A DNA stretch of 64,000 nucleotides, taken from positions 45,594 to 109,593 of the forward strand of contig JBMNRC010000007.1 in NCBI GenBank assembly GCA_050944455.1, given 5' to 3'. The notes beneath the pieces were generated by a model. That model was not told where the DNA came from, searched no databases, and saw only the letters and a program-made list of their open reading frames with translations. This document shows positions 33,519-42,448 of this stretch, in pieces; positions within the stretch are counted from its first letter, which is position 1, and every line of letters starts with the position of its first letter. This DNA comes from Anthropogastromicrobium sp050944455. Its GTDB lineage: Bacteria > Bacillota > Clostridia > Lachnospirales > Lachnospiraceae. The translations under genes were made by a program, and so were the position numbers.

Positions 33519-35429
33519 TCAGCCGAGAGGAATTTCGACAGCCTCGGCCATTCTGGCGATCCACTCTTCAATCTGTGAGGAAATTTCCTTTTCCAGACGG
33601 GAGGAAATTTCCTCATTTTTTTCGTTTTCCAGGTTTGCGTAAAAGCGGGCTTTGACCTCCTCCGCCTCATTCTCCAGCCTGGACTCAAACGCGCTCTTCG
33701 GGACGAGTTTTCGGATCGGCTTCGGGATCTTTGCCTTCAGCAGCGCGGATTCCATCGGCTTGCGGCCGATCGCCAGAATCACGATGGAGGCCGCCGCCCC
33801 GGCGAGAATGCCCATGGGCCCTCCGGAGATCAGGGCGACCCCGCTTCCTCCGCAGAGCATGCTCACGATCACCGTGATGATGGAATCGACCAGAACCGTG
33901 AACCTTTCAACCCCGAAGAGATTCTTCGCGCTGATATGGACGTCGATATCCGTGGAAGCGAGGTAGGAACGGAGGCTGAGCGCGTGGTAAGGCACATTGT
34001 GTTTCGCGCAGATCGGAACCGTGTATTCCTCCAGCTCTTCCGCCACCGGGCGGAGCCATTCGGTGATGGTTTTCGCCATCAGAGCGCGGGCGTCGTCCGT
34101 ATGAAGATATTTTTCCGTCTCACGCCGCATCTCCTCCTCGGTGTCAGCCAGGCGTTCGATTTCTCCGTTCCGCCATCGCATGAAAACCGGGACGGCGGCA
34201 TGCTGCAGAATCGGAAGCACCAGGGTGTCGGTCATGCTCCGGTACAGATCCCCGATGTGCTTCTGGACGATTTTTTCCACGGCGTCCGAATCCCTGAGTT
34301 CATCGGTTTCCTTCCGGAATTCCGCCAGCTCCCGGTCAATTTTTCCGCTCCAGGCAAGGCCCTTCGCCACCGAGAATTCCGGCGCCGAACCGACGATCAC
34401 CACCGCGTCCGGGAATTCATCCGCGCACCAGCCGCGCACCGCCGGCATTTTGGACACGCCGCCGGTCAGGAAAATCAGTTCGGGTTCCTCACCGGAAATG
34501 TTCGCGTGGACATCCTTCAGGCTCCTGGCGAATACTTCGTGGAAAGATCTTCCGGAGAGGCTCTCCATCGGGCCTTCTGTCAGGTCCCGCGCGATATTTT
34601 TATCTATTTTTATCGTAAGAAGGCTGTTCCCCCTGCAGTGGATCATGACTGATTCCGTGCAGTCATGGCTCTGCCAGTACTCTTCGTCGGAAAAATATTT
34701 TTCCTTCAGCCTTCTGGCGGCAAACTCGCAGTAGCTTTTCCACGGCTCGTTCTCCGCAAACACCTGCCGGATTGTCCGGCCGTCCCGGGAGGACTTCACC
34801 GCACTGTCGAGCAGCTTTTCGTCCATCATCCCGCCGCCGAGCGCCACCTCGCCCGCCGTCTGCATCTCCACTTCCCGCCCATGGGCGATATAGGCAAAAT
34901 CGGTCGTCGAGGAACCGATATCCACGACCAGCACCGGCTTCGACAGAATATCATAGCCCACCTGAAGATACTTCGACTGGCAGGCGCTGATCATCGCCGC
35001 ACGGGATTCGGAGACGATTTTCACCGGCGGATAGCCGATCTTTTCAAAGATCTCCCGGTAAATTTCCCGGGTGTTTTTGTTCCATCCCGCGGGACATCCG
35101 ACATAGAAACAGGCGTCCTCGTTCTGGATCAGTTCGCCGTCCCCGGTCAGCTCCCCGAGCACTCCCGCCGCGAAAGCGCGCACATCCGCACGGCTGGACG
35201 AATCCGTCAGGAAGCGGCTCTTGAAGCGCAGCTTTCGCACGGAGACGTCCGCGGCAAGGCAGGCCTGCTCTCCGATCAGGAGTCTTCCCGAAAGCATTTT
35301 GGCATAGGCGGTGATAAAGCTTTTATTCCCGGCGACCGGGAGAATCTCCGGTTCCTGCGCATGCTGATCGTCCAGACGCGCCACCGCGCTTTCCGCGTCG
35401 CCGAGGTCAAACCCGAAATAGCGGCTCAT
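33519..35429 (-). CDS. Hsp70/actin-fold ATPase with C-terminal hydrophobic glycine-rich segment and coiled coil
   Basis: A 636-residue protein. Residues 1-370 form an Hsp70-like ATPase: phosphate-1 loop YFGFDLGDAESAVARL, phosphate-2 loop VLVVDIGSSTTDFAYI, and the adenosine motif LIFLTGGVSKMPAVRGW. Instead of a DnaK substrate domain it has a helical region, then a hydrophobic glycine-rich stretch at about 520-570 (VDSIITVIVSMLCGGSG, then ALISGGPMGILAGAAASIVI) that may enter the membrane, and a Glu/Lys coiled coil ending the chain. Its start overlaps the stop of the upstream membrane-protein gene by 4 nt, so the two are translated together. It is the last gene of the Tad cluster. The function is unknown; a chaperone or assembly role for the pilus machine is my inference. 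Confidence 0.8.
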   Translation of the reverse strand: MSRYFGFDLGDAESAVARLDDQHAQEPEILPVAGNKSFITAYAKMLSGRLLIGEQACLAADVSVRKLRFKSRFLTDSSSRADVRAFAAGVLGELTGDGELIQNEDACFYVGCPAGWNKNTREIYREIFEKIGYPPVKIVSESRAAMISACQSKYLQVGYDILSKPVLVVDIGSSTTDFAYIAHGREVEMQTAGEVALGGGMMDEKLLDSAVKSSRDGRTIRQVFAENEPWKSYCEFAARRLKEKYFSDEEYWQSHDCTESVMIHCRGNSLLTIKIDKNIARDLTEGPMESLSGRSFHEVFARSLKDVHANISGEEPELIFLTGGVSKMPAVRGWCADEFPDAVVIVGSAPEFSVAKGLAWSGKIDRELAEFRKETDELRDSDAVEKIVQKHIGDLYRSMTDTLVLPILQHAAVPVFMRWRNGEIERLADTEEEMRRETEKYLHTDDARALMAKTITEWLRPVAEELEEYTVPICAKHNVPYHALSLRSYLASTDIDVHISAKNLFGVERFTVLVDSIITVIVSMLCGGSGVALISGGPMGILAGAAASIVILAIGRKPMESALLKAKIPKPIRKLVPKSAFESRLENEAEEVKARFYANLENEKNEEISSRLEKEISSQIEEWIARMAEAVEIPLG

Positions 35430-36328
35430 CTGGCGCCTCCTTCCGAAGCAAGGCCTTTGCGGAGAAGCGTTCCTCCCGACACCATGGCCGGGCGGATCGT
35501 CCCGCTCTGGTCTGAGGGCATCACATCAAACCAGTCCGCGTGCGCTTCCGAGTAATCCACCAGCTCGACGCTGTTCCGGTGCAGGTAATACCGGAGCTCT
35601 TTGAGACGCTCCAGGGCATACTCTCCGCTGCCGCTGCAGGAAGCCTCCAGCAGATCGCCGAACAGGGCGATCTCATCCTCTGTCCACTTTGAGGAGACCG
35701 CAGGGTCTCCTGACTGTATCTGAAGACTGTCCTCCGACCGGATTTCTTCCAGGCGGCGGTCAATCTGGATTGCCGAAGCGTGAAGGTAGCGGTAGATTCT
35801 GGCGGCATCCGGGCGGACTTCCACTTTCTGCGGGGCTTCCGGATGATTTTTTGCCCGTTTCGGTCCGTGTTTCCTCCCGGCGATATACAGGAAAACTCCG
35901 CCGGCCGCGGAAAAAGCCGCCGGAAGGACGCCGGACATCACCGTGCCGAGCGGATGAAACACTACCCCGATCACAGCGGACACTGCAATCGCAACAGCGC
36001 CGAAGGAAAGCCAGCGCGCGCTTTTCGCCCGATCTTTTTCCTGCTGAAGGTCCGAATCGGCGGCGGCGCTGCGCTCCCACACGCGGGCCTCGCCGGCCGA
36101 ATCGATCAGCGGCAGGGAACCGCGCAGGACGCGGAGCATGGACAGCGCGTAATCCTTCTCCCTCCCGGATACGCCGTCCAGCGCGCCATACCGGTAGATC
36201 AGCCGGTCAATTTCAGACTCTGCGGCCGGGACAGCCTGTTCCAGAGTCTCCGCCTGCTCCAGGGAGGCCGTAAGGCGGCCGCGGTCCTCCTCAAGCATTT
36301 TTTCTATATTTAACGAATTGTTGTTCAA
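35426..36328 (-). CDS. coiled-coil membrane protein of unknown function, partner of the Hsp70-like ATPase
   Basis: A 300-residue protein that I do not recognise. Residues 1-110 are charged and helical (NIEKMLEEDRGRLTASLEQA), residues about 112-160 hold two membrane helices (WLSFGAVAIAVSAVIGVVF and VLPAAFSAAGGVFLYIAG), and a cytoplasmic helical tail of about 140 residues follows. No signal peptide is seen. It overlaps the Hsp70-like gene by 4 nt (ATGA), implying a fixed stoichiometry. A nucleotide-exchange or membrane-anchor role for the ATPase is possible but unproven. A 189-nt gap separates it from the DUF6382-like gene upstream. Confidence 0.75.
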   Translation of the reverse strand: MNNNSLNIEKMLEEDRGRLTASLEQAETLEQAVPAAESEIDRLIYRYGALDGVSGREKDYALSMLRVLRGSLPLIDSAGEARVWERSAAADSDLQQEKDRAKSARWLSFGAVAIAVSAVIGVVFHPLGTVMSGVLPAAFSAAGGVFLYIAGRKHGPKRAKNHPEAPQKVEVRPDAARIYRYLHASAIQIDRRLEEIRSEDSLQIQSGDPAVSSKWTEDEIALFGDLLEASCSGSGEYALERLKELRYYLHRNSVELVDYSEAHADWFDVMPSDQSGTIRPAMVSGGTLLRKGLASEGGAR

Positions 36329-36517
36329 TGGTATTGATTCCTTTCCGGCCGGGGCAAGCCTACGGCCGCGCGGCCCCGCGGGAGTTCCGGCTCAGCGTCC
36401 GGAAACCCTCAGCGGGCCGCAAAATCCTGCGGAATTCATCATACCATTCTTTGGGCCGCTTCGGAAGAGGCAGCCCCACTTCTCTTCAGCGCTGTTTCTC
36501 TTCAGCGCCGCTTCTCC

Positions 36518-37846
36518 TCAGCTCCGCTTTCCCTCTCCTTTTCCTGAGAACAGCCGGACCAGAAGCACGGAAAAAAGCGATTCGAGAAGAACTTCCGCAG
36601 CGACAAGAGAGATCATATCCACATGAATATAGAATGACAGAGCTTCCAGTACCGCCAGAATCAGGAGCTGGCCGCCGGCGCAGACAGCAGCCAGCCTGAG
36701 GAAAGCTGAAGTCCGCTTTTTCTCCGCGTTTCCGCTGTCATTTTTCCGCGCGGCGCTTCCCGTTTCGTTCCCTGTGTCTTCCTGATCCTGAGTAAAACCG
36801 GCTGAATCCCAGGTCATTCCTTCAGGTTCCGATGTCATTGCTTCGGATCCCTGCTCTGTCCCGCCGGGATCCTGCGCTATACTGGCGGATTCTCCCGACA
36901 TACCGTCGAATGCCTGCGCCATGATACCGGAATCCGGCGGATTTCCGCTCTCCCCGCGGCTGCCGGTTTTCTCCCCGGCTTTGCGGAACCTCCCGGATTT
37001 TTTCCTGCGGATGCGGATCTTTCCCCGCTTTCTGTCTTTCTTTGCGGCCTCCCGGCGCTGCTCGAAACGCTTTTCGTATTCTTCCACATCAAGATCTTCC
37101 GGGCTGACAGCCGTCCTGTCCGCCGACAGTTCCGACGCCTCCGGCCCGCTGAAAGTCCCCTGAGGCTGAAGCTCCGGCCCGGAATCCATTCCGGATCGCT
37201 TCGGCAGGCTTTTCCCGCTCTGCGCCTCTGGTGAAGTTTCCGCCAGCTCCGTTCCGGCGACCGGGGAAGCGTCATGATTGACCCGGCTCTTGTTCCCGCC
37301 CTTCCCATCGAGGCTTTCCAGCGCCAGCCTCGTGAAATCCTGCAGTGAGACCGTGTCCTTCATACTCTCCTGAAAAAGGTCATAGGCAAGCCTCGTTGTC
37401 TCCCTGTCGTCATAATCGATGTGGTCTACGATGAACCTCGCAAGCTGGCCCAGGCTTTCCCGGGAGCTGAGATTCGGATCCGGGGAGTAGCAGAAAAAGA
37501 TTCCGGAGGTTTCCTCGTTCTGGTACACCAGGTCCGGGTCCAGCACGATCCCTGAATCCCGCAGAAGAAACCTGTCGATTTCCCCCGCGGTATCGCTGAT
37601 GGACAGGAAAAGGCGGAGCATATCTTCCGGTGTGATCTTTCTGGCCCGGAAGACCTCGGAGATCGGGCGAAGGGAGGTAATCTCAAACCAGAGTTCCCGA
37701 ACGCCGTCCGACTCCTGCAGGGAAACCGGAAGGATTCCCGGAATTTTATTTGCCAGAAGCATCGGCACCTGGTAGTCATTCTCGGGAATATCCGCCGTCA
37801 TCACCAGATAATGGCTGTTGAGTTCGTCAACTGTCCGCGTAATCAT
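36518..37846 (-). CDS. DUF6382-like protein with C-terminal membrane helices, no FHA domain
   Basis: A 442-residue protein. The N-terminal 160 residues match the DUF6382 pattern as I remember it from Lachnospiraceae Tad loci (SHYLVMTADIPENDYQVPML, GILPVSLQESDGVRELWFEITS, DPDLVYQNEETSGIFFCYSP). A long disordered, Arg/Lys- then Ser/Gly/Glu-rich linker follows (about 185-370). Two membrane helices near the C-terminus (FLRLAAVCAGGQLLILAVL and ISLVAAEVLLESLFSVLLV) end the protein. Family members often carry an FHA domain after the helices; here the chain stops. A TTG codon at 37849 has better spacing to AGGAGG (8 nt) than the ATG at 37846, so the true start may be one codon earlier. Its role in the pilus is unknown. 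Confidence 0.72.
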   Translation of the reverse strand: MITRTVDELNSHYLVMTADIPENDYQVPMLLANKIPGILPVSLQESDGVRELWFEITSLRPISEVFRARKITPEDMLRLFLSISDTAGEIDRFLLRDSGIVLDPDLVYQNEETSGIFFCYSPDPNLSSRESLGQLARFIVDHIDYDDRETTRLAYDLFQESMKDTVSLQDFTRLALESLDGKGGNKSRVNHDASPVAGTELAETSPEAQSGKSLPKRSGMDSGPELQPQGTFSGPEASELSADRTAVSPEDLDVEEYEKRFEQRREAAKKDRKRGKIRIRRKKSGRFRKAGEKTGSRGESGNPPDSGIMAQAFDGMSGESASIAQDPGGTEQGSEAMTSEPEGMTWDSAGFTQDQEDTGNETGSAARKNDSGNAEKKRTSAFLRLAAVCAGGQLLILAVLEALSFYIHVDMISLVAAEVLLESLFSVLLVRLFSGKGEGKRS

Positions 37847-37961
37847 CAAACCGATTCCCTCCTCTTCTCTGCTTTTTCTCTGTCTTCTTCTCTTCTCTGC
37901 TTTTCTCTGTTATCTTCTGTTCTCTGCTTTTCTCTGAATGGTTCCCGCAGAACTGCCAGAA

Positions 37962-38534
37962 CTACTGAACCTGCTGGTCCACTTCAAGCGCATGAATAAT
38001 CCGCAGGATTTCCTCCTGTTCCGCGCCGGATACGGTCACGCTGCCGCTGATCTCCGGAAATACCGAAAACATGCCCCAGGGAAGAAACCCGGCCGCTCTC
38101 ACAGAACAGCTCCAGGAAACCGTCATCGACTGGGTTGTTGCTGACGCCGTGAATTGCGGAGTGCCGCAGACCGTCAGTTTGCCCGCCGTGCGGAGACCCG
38201 CATACCAGGCTGCTTCCGCGGATTCCGCTGCCAGAATCCCGTCAGCCTGACCGGGGAAACGCCAGAAAATCCCTTTCTGTTCCAGCGACCGCCAGTCCGC
38301 GTTCCCGGTGTAGAGATTTTCGTTCTCCACCGCTTCAAGCCTGCCTCGCTGCGCCGCCTCGGAAGCAGCCGCGGCTATGACGGCACGGTCGTGGAAATAC
38401 AGACAGGCATAAAGGGCATAGAGAATAACCGCCAGGATGACCGGCATCAGGAGAGCCAGCTCAACGGTAAGGCTTCCGGAAGTCCCGCGGCGCTGCCGCT
38501 GTCTTCCCCGCTGTCCGAACCTTTTCCTTTTCAT
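37962..38534 (-). CDS. TadE-like minor pseudopilin
   Basis: A 190-residue membrane protein with a basic N-terminus, then GSLTVELALLMPVILAVILY, the TadE motif in which a small residue and Glu follow the leader and precede a hydrophobic helix. The remainder is an extracellular domain with a possible Cys pair (VCGTPQF, SWSCSVRA). TadE proteins are processed by the prepilin peptidase and help to assemble Flp pili. The ATG at 38534 is preceded by AAGGAG; the longer frame is unsupported. Confidence 0.82.
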   Translation of the reverse strand: MKRKRFGQRGRQRQRRGTSGSLTVELALLMPVILAVILYALYACLYFHDRAVIAAAASEAAQRGRLEAVENENLYTGNADWRSLEQKGIFWRFPGQADGILAAESAEAAWYAGLRTAGKLTVCGTPQFTASATTQSMTVSWSCSVRAAGFLPWGMFSVFPEISGSVTVSGAEQEEILRIIHALEVDQQVQ

Positions 38535-38765
38535 CGCTGTTCTCCTTCCCGCAAGAACTATGCAATGCCTGATCCAAGCCGCCGGGCACGACGGATAAGT
38601 TGATCCCATTCACCAGAATTCAGCGATATTCGCACCCGCCGTGCTTCAGGGCAGCCGGGCTGCTTCTCCCCCGGCAGGATTCCGCATGCCTTATCCTCAT
38701 CGTCCTGCATAGATAGCAGGCTAACGGCTTTTCTCCACCTGGATTCAGTTATCTCCTCTTTCTTA

Positions 38766-39278
38766 TCAGGCGGCGGACACCCCGGAAATCGCCTGCACCG
38801 CTGTCAGAATCACGCAGGCGGCCAGCATGAACGGCGCCAGAGGCATGGTATCTTTCCATCCGCGGTGTTTCGCGAAGTGCAGAATCAGACCCGCCGCTCC
38901 GGCCAGAAGAAAAGTGACCAGCAGCAGCTGTGTCGTGCTGTCTCCCCACAGAATTCCCGCGGCCAGAAACAGCAGCGCATCGCCCGTTCCGACGCCTCTG
39001 CCGGCGAGGGCGAGCGCCAGCAGCAGGATCCCCGGGAAAAAGGAAAACAGGAGTTCCGCCTCGCTGTACGAAAAGGCCTGAGCCGTCAGGCTGTCCGCTA
39101 TCCGGAGGCAGATTCCGGCCGACGCGGCCAGAATCACCGCGCCGACGCGGATTTTTTTCGTCTTCCCGTCGCAGACCGCCTCATAAACCAGCAGCAGAAG
39201 AAGAACCGCCGTGCCGAAGATCCAGACAAGGGAAATCGAAGTCCCAGAAGTTCCATTATTCAATACCGCGTTTTCCAT
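38766..39278 (-). CDS. prepilin peptidase (A24 family, TadV/CpaA type)
   Basis: A 170-residue membrane aspartyl protease that would cut the leader of Flp and TadE-type prepilins. It has about five or six membrane helices, the first catalytic Asp in YEAVCDGKTKKIRV, and the GxGD motif in GRGVGTGDALLFLAAGILWG. It lacks the methyltransferase half of classical type IV leader peptidases, as usual for TadV. It is separated by 33 nt from the upstream TadE-like gene and by 231 nt from the downstream one. Confidence 0.88.
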   Translation of the reverse strand: MENAVLNNGTSGTSISLVWIFGTAVLLLLLVYEAVCDGKTKKIRVGAVILAASAGICLRIADSLTAQAFSYSEAELLFSFFPGILLLALALAGRGVGTGDALLFLAAGILWGDSTTQLLLVTFLLAGAAGLILHFAKHRGWKDTMPLAPFMLAACVILTAVQAISGVSAA

Positions 39279-39311
39279 CTTCCTGTTTGCCCGCTTTCTG
39301 TGAATTCCCGC

Positions 39312-40451
39312 TCACTGGCCGCCGCTTCCCTGCCTTCTGCTGCACTTGCTGCAGCAGCGCATGCCGCTGACCTCCGACAAAGGAACCTCGCGGATGTTGT
39401 GGCTGATGAAAGAGCAGTCCGGCGATCCGTGGTAATCGGTACCATAGCGGGTGCAGTAAACGACAATCCCTGCCATCGATCCGCAGGCGGGGCACGGGTA
39501 ATATTTCCCGCCGGATTCATTCCGGACATCCTGAATCTGCGCGATATCCACTGTCAGGATTTCCGGCGCAAGGTAAGGGCAGTCCGAAAAGAGGTGATAA
39601 ACTTCCCCGTGATCTGTCAGATACACGATGGTGCTGTCATCCTGCGGTTCATCCTGCTGCAGGGGAGCCCCTGACAGATTTCCTGTCCAGGCCTGTTTTC
39701 TGCACCGCTGGGAACACAGAATCGGCGTCCCCGGCACCAGCGGAATCTTCACCCGGTAAGTCACAATGACATCCAGCATGCCGTTCTCGTCCGGAAAACG
39801 CGACTGTAAAAACGTGATTCCGGAAGAGCCTCCCTGCACAAAGCCTGAGTCGAAGGCCTCCTCCCCGAGATCCGAAACGATAGCCATCCTGAGGTACGCG
39901 TCAGTCACTCCCGCCGTCAGCACACTCCGGGCAATGCCGGGAAGAGAGGAGGTGCTCTCACCGTCCACGCGTCCCTTCTGGACTTCCGCCGCCGCGTAGT
40001 ATCCGGCGGCCGCATTTCCGACCGCGTGATCCAGCGCCTGCTGGAACCGGAGCTGAAAAACGCAGACCCGGAACAGGCAGGCGAGAGCGGTTATAACCAT
40101 GAAAAACAGCGGCAATTCAAACGCGGCCTCGATGGTAAGGATTCCCGGCAGCCGCCTTCCGCTTCTTCGCCCCTGTTTTTCCGCCGCGCCGGCTGATTCA
40201 GATTCCGCTGCCGCATCAGCAGCCCCAGGTTCCGACGCTGCATTGATCGCTTCCATCTTCGCCATCACGCCGGGTGCTCCAGACTTCGTCCTCGCGCTGA
40301 TCGCTCCGGAATTATCTTCCCGGTTTTTGTGTTCCCCCGCGCCAGAATCAGGGGGCCGCTGCGCACAGTCCCCCCGGCTTCCGGACGAAAAGGCCGCGGC
40401 CCTGCTGCCGGGCCTCACAGCGCGTTCCGTCCTGATTTTTTCTGCCCGCAA
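39312..40451 (-). CDS. TadE-like pseudopilin with two C-terminal His/Cys metal-site-like motifs
   Basis: A 379-residue protein. A disordered Arg/Ala/Glu N-terminus (1-100) leads to GILTIEAAFELPLFFMVITA, the TadE processing and membrane segment. The extracellular part ends with two tandem motifs of the form YH-x(4)-DC-x(2)-L/I ... C-x2-C: YHLFSDCPYLAPEI...YYPCPACG and YHGSPDCSFISHNI...MRCCSKC. This looks like the small Ada-type zinc motif seen elsewhere at C-termini. The start is TTG with AGGAGG 8 nt upstream; alternative ATGs lie at codons 63 and 66. Whether the motifs hold metal or form disulfides outside the cell is unknown. Confidence 0.78.
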   Translation of the reverse strand: MRAEKIRTERAVRPGSRAAAFSSGSRGDCAQRPPDSGAGEHKNREDNSGAISARTKSGAPGVMAKMEAINAASEPGAADAAAESESAGAAEKQGRRSGRRLPGILTIEAAFELPLFFMVITALACLFRVCVFQLRFQQALDHAVGNAAAGYYAAAEVQKGRVDGESTSSLPGIARSVLTAGVTDAYLRMAIVSDLGEEAFDSGFVQGGSSGITFLQSRFPDENGMLDVIVTYRVKIPLVPGTPILCSQRCRKQAWTGNLSGAPLQQDEPQDDSTIVYLTDHGEVYHLFSDCPYLAPEILTVDIAQIQDVRNESGGKYYPCPACGSMAGIVVYCTRYGTDYHGSPDCSFISHNIREVPLSEVSGMRCCSKCSRRQGSGGQ

Positions 40452-40492
40452 AATACTCTCCTCCTATCCTTTTTCTATTGCGCAGAAACCTC

Positions 40493-41992
40493 TCAGTACA
40501 TCCGGGACCCGCTTACCGTAAAAAGAAATTCTCCGGTGCTGCCGATCCCGGAAAACAGAGGCAGGGAGGTGACGGTCACCGTCACGGACATCCCGTATAC
40601 GCAGTTCTGCATACGGAAATCCGGGTCGCTCCGGCGCAGGTCGAACTCGGTGAGATCCATCATCCGGTACTGTCTTTTCTTCCGCTGGACCTTCAGCATC
40701 AGCATGCACACATAGTCTCCGTAATCCATGCCTCTGTTATAGTGTGCCGTCGTCCTGTTCTTCCCTGTCAGGAGCGGAATCATCCTTTCAAGCCGGGTGA
40801 CCCACTCCTCCCCGGTTTTCTGCAGGGGAACTTTTTCACCCGCCAACAGGGAGCGGACGTCCAGGACAGCCTCTCCGAACGCCCAGGACGCGACAACCGC
40901 CCCTTCCGTCACGGCAGACACGGCGCCGGACCCGGTCCAGCCGACCAGTTCGGCGGTGAACGCCGACGCCTCCGCGAGAAGCCGGGGCGTCGAAGCCAGG
41001 GTCAGGATGTTCATTCCCTCGCGCACCAGAAGCAGGCTGTCGATACAGGCGCTCAGGTTGTCATAATCGTTGGATTTCCCGGAGAGAATATATTCCTGCT
41101 CGTACCGGAGCGCGCCGTCCCCGCCGCCGTCCGCGTAACACCTGAAATGCTCCATGGCATAGTCGGCCAGCAGCAGGCTGATGGAAGTCTCTTTCATGAA
41201 GGAGAGCGGCGAGTACACGGAATCCGCGTAGTGCAGGGAAGGGTAATCGGAGTACGGGACGGCCGCGTGGGAAACCGCGTCGACGGAGGGAACCACCAGC
41301 CGCATGATTCCCTCCTTGCGGAGTTCGTCGACACGGCCGATGAATGATTTTTCGATATCCTCCTCCGTCCGGTTCTTCCAGTCTTCCTTTCCTTCCTCTT
41401 TCCCGATCTCCTCCAGATCCTTCTCCGCCTGTTTTACCGCCTCCGAATCCGCGCTCCGGTTGATCTCATTCTGCTTTCTGGCTTCCTCGCCCAGCTGTGA
41501 GATTTCCTCGGAGCTCCGGATTTCCTGGATCTTTTCCGCAACCGCGCGGTATTTCATGTAATCCAGAACGCTTCTTGCATAGTACTCCCCCTGCGCGTAG
41601 GAGACCGGATCCCTTGTTTCGGTCACCTGGACAGACACAACGGACGAGCGCAGCAGGTTTCCGCCGACCGTGATCCGTCCGTAGGACGGGTTCAGCTCGG
41701 CTCCCATGGAGTCTTCCAGCAGTTCCTCCACAGTCAGGTTCTGCGGGAGCTGAGCCCGGTTGAGAAAAAGTATGCCGTACTTCTCAAAGAGATCCGCATC
41801 GTATCCGGCAAAAAGCGAGTCCATCGCGGATTCCAGGGCGTTCTCCGCCTGAACCCGCAGCATGAACGCCCTCGCCGATTCCAGCGCTGCCTCCGCAAAC
41901 AGAATGCAGGCGGACAGGCTGAGAGCCAGAAACACCGTGATCTCTCCCCTGAAATTTGCGGAGCCCGCTTTTTTCGGGCTTCTCTTTCTCAC
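40493..41992 (-). CDS. TadG-like (DUF5702-type) pilus-associated membrane protein
   Basis: A 499-residue protein with one N-terminal membrane helix (GEITVFLALSLSACILFAEAALESAR), the pseudopilin-like signature of TadG/DUF5702 proteins, followed by a large extracellular domain with a long charged helix (EEISQLGEEARKQNEI...EEGKEDWKNRTEED) and a conserved start AENALESAMDSLFAGYDADLFEKYGI. I place the start at a GTG (41992) that overlaps the TGA of the Flp-like gene (GTGA), so translation is coupled. A 115-codon longer frame overlaps that gene out of frame and is rejected. Its role in piliation is inferred from the cluster. Confidence 0.78.
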   Translation of the reverse strand: MRKRSPKKAGSANFRGEITVFLALSLSACILFAEAALESARAFMLRVQAENALESAMDSLFAGYDADLFEKYGILFLNRAQLPQNLTVEELLEDSMGAELNPSYGRITVGGNLLRSSVVSVQVTETRDPVSYAQGEYYARSVLDYMKYRAVAEKIQEIRSSEEISQLGEEARKQNEINRSADSEAVKQAEKDLEEIGKEEGKEDWKNRTEEDIEKSFIGRVDELRKEGIMRLVVPSVDAVSHAAVPYSDYPSLHYADSVYSPLSFMKETSISLLLADYAMEHFRCYADGGGDGALRYEQEYILSGKSNDYDNLSACIDSLLLVREGMNILTLASTPRLLAEASAFTAELVGWTGSGAVSAVTEGAVVASWAFGEAVLDVRSLLAGEKVPLQKTGEEWVTRLERMIPLLTGKNRTTAHYNRGMDYGDYVCMLMLKVQRKKRQYRMMDLTEFDLRRSDPDFRMQNCVYGMSVTVTVTSLPLFSGIGSTGEFLFTVSGSRMY

Positions 41993-42294
41993 AGTCCCTG
42001 CACGGAAGAATTGACGTCCGAGAAAATGCTGTTGATCAGGTTCATGATCTGGTCCCGGAAAACCACAACCAGAGCGATGATGACGACCAGCAGAAGAACC
42101 ATCTCCACGGTGCCGATCCCGTCCGCTTCCAGGTTCAGAAACCGGGACAGCGCTCCGCTGAACTTTCCCCGGGGCTGCTTCCCGCCCCGGCCCGTGCCCG
42201 CTGTGCCGCCTCTTCTGAAAAAACGCCTCGCGATCCCGCTTTCCGCAGCGGTCTGCCTGAGATTTTCCGCCATTCCCGCCATAAAACGCATCAT
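41989..42294 (-). CDS. Flp-type pilin-like protein
   Basis: A 101-residue small protein. The C-terminal 45 residues match the Flp1-like pattern of Firmicutes: DGIGTVEMVLLLVVIIALVV, then FRDQIMNLINSIFSDV. Cleavage after a Gly just before the GTVEM segment would leave a short, mostly hydrophobic mature pilin. The leader is unusually long (about 55 residues) and basic. Two ATGs in a row follow GGAGGAGA; the first is used. This is the best candidate for the major structural pilin. Confidence 0.8.
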   Translation of the reverse strand: MMRFMAGMAENLRQTAAESGIARRFFRRGGTAGTGRGGKQPRGKFSGALSRFLNLEADGIGTVEMVLLLVVIIALVVVFRDQIMNLINSIFSDVNSSVQGL

Positions 42295-42319
42295 CTTTCT
42301 CCTCCTCCAATAAAGATAG

Positions 42320-42422
42320 GGTATCGTTACCCGGCATCCGACCGGGCTTTTCTGCTGAATACCCCTGATGATATCCTCTTTGGTTGGTATCGCTGCCCGG
42401 CGTCCGATCAGGCTTTTCTGCA
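42320..42422. repeat. imperfect 37-bp direct repeat between the tadC-like and Flp-like genes
   Basis: A unit beginning GGTATCGTTACCCGGCATCC and ending GGGCTTTTCTGCT (42320-42356) recurs at 42386-42422 with about six changes, offset 66 bp. The region is upstream of the Flp-like ribosome site. A role in expression of the pilin is possible, but nothing in the sequence proves it. Confidence 0.7.
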
Positions 42423-42448
42423 GACTCTGTCAGCCGCTCCGCGCCGCC

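Noticed and set aside
41993..42337. The longer N-terminus for the TadG-like protein
   Set aside because: It overlaps the Flp-like gene in another frame and has a composition unlike a protein; the GTG at 41992 forms a GTGA overlap with the upstream stop.
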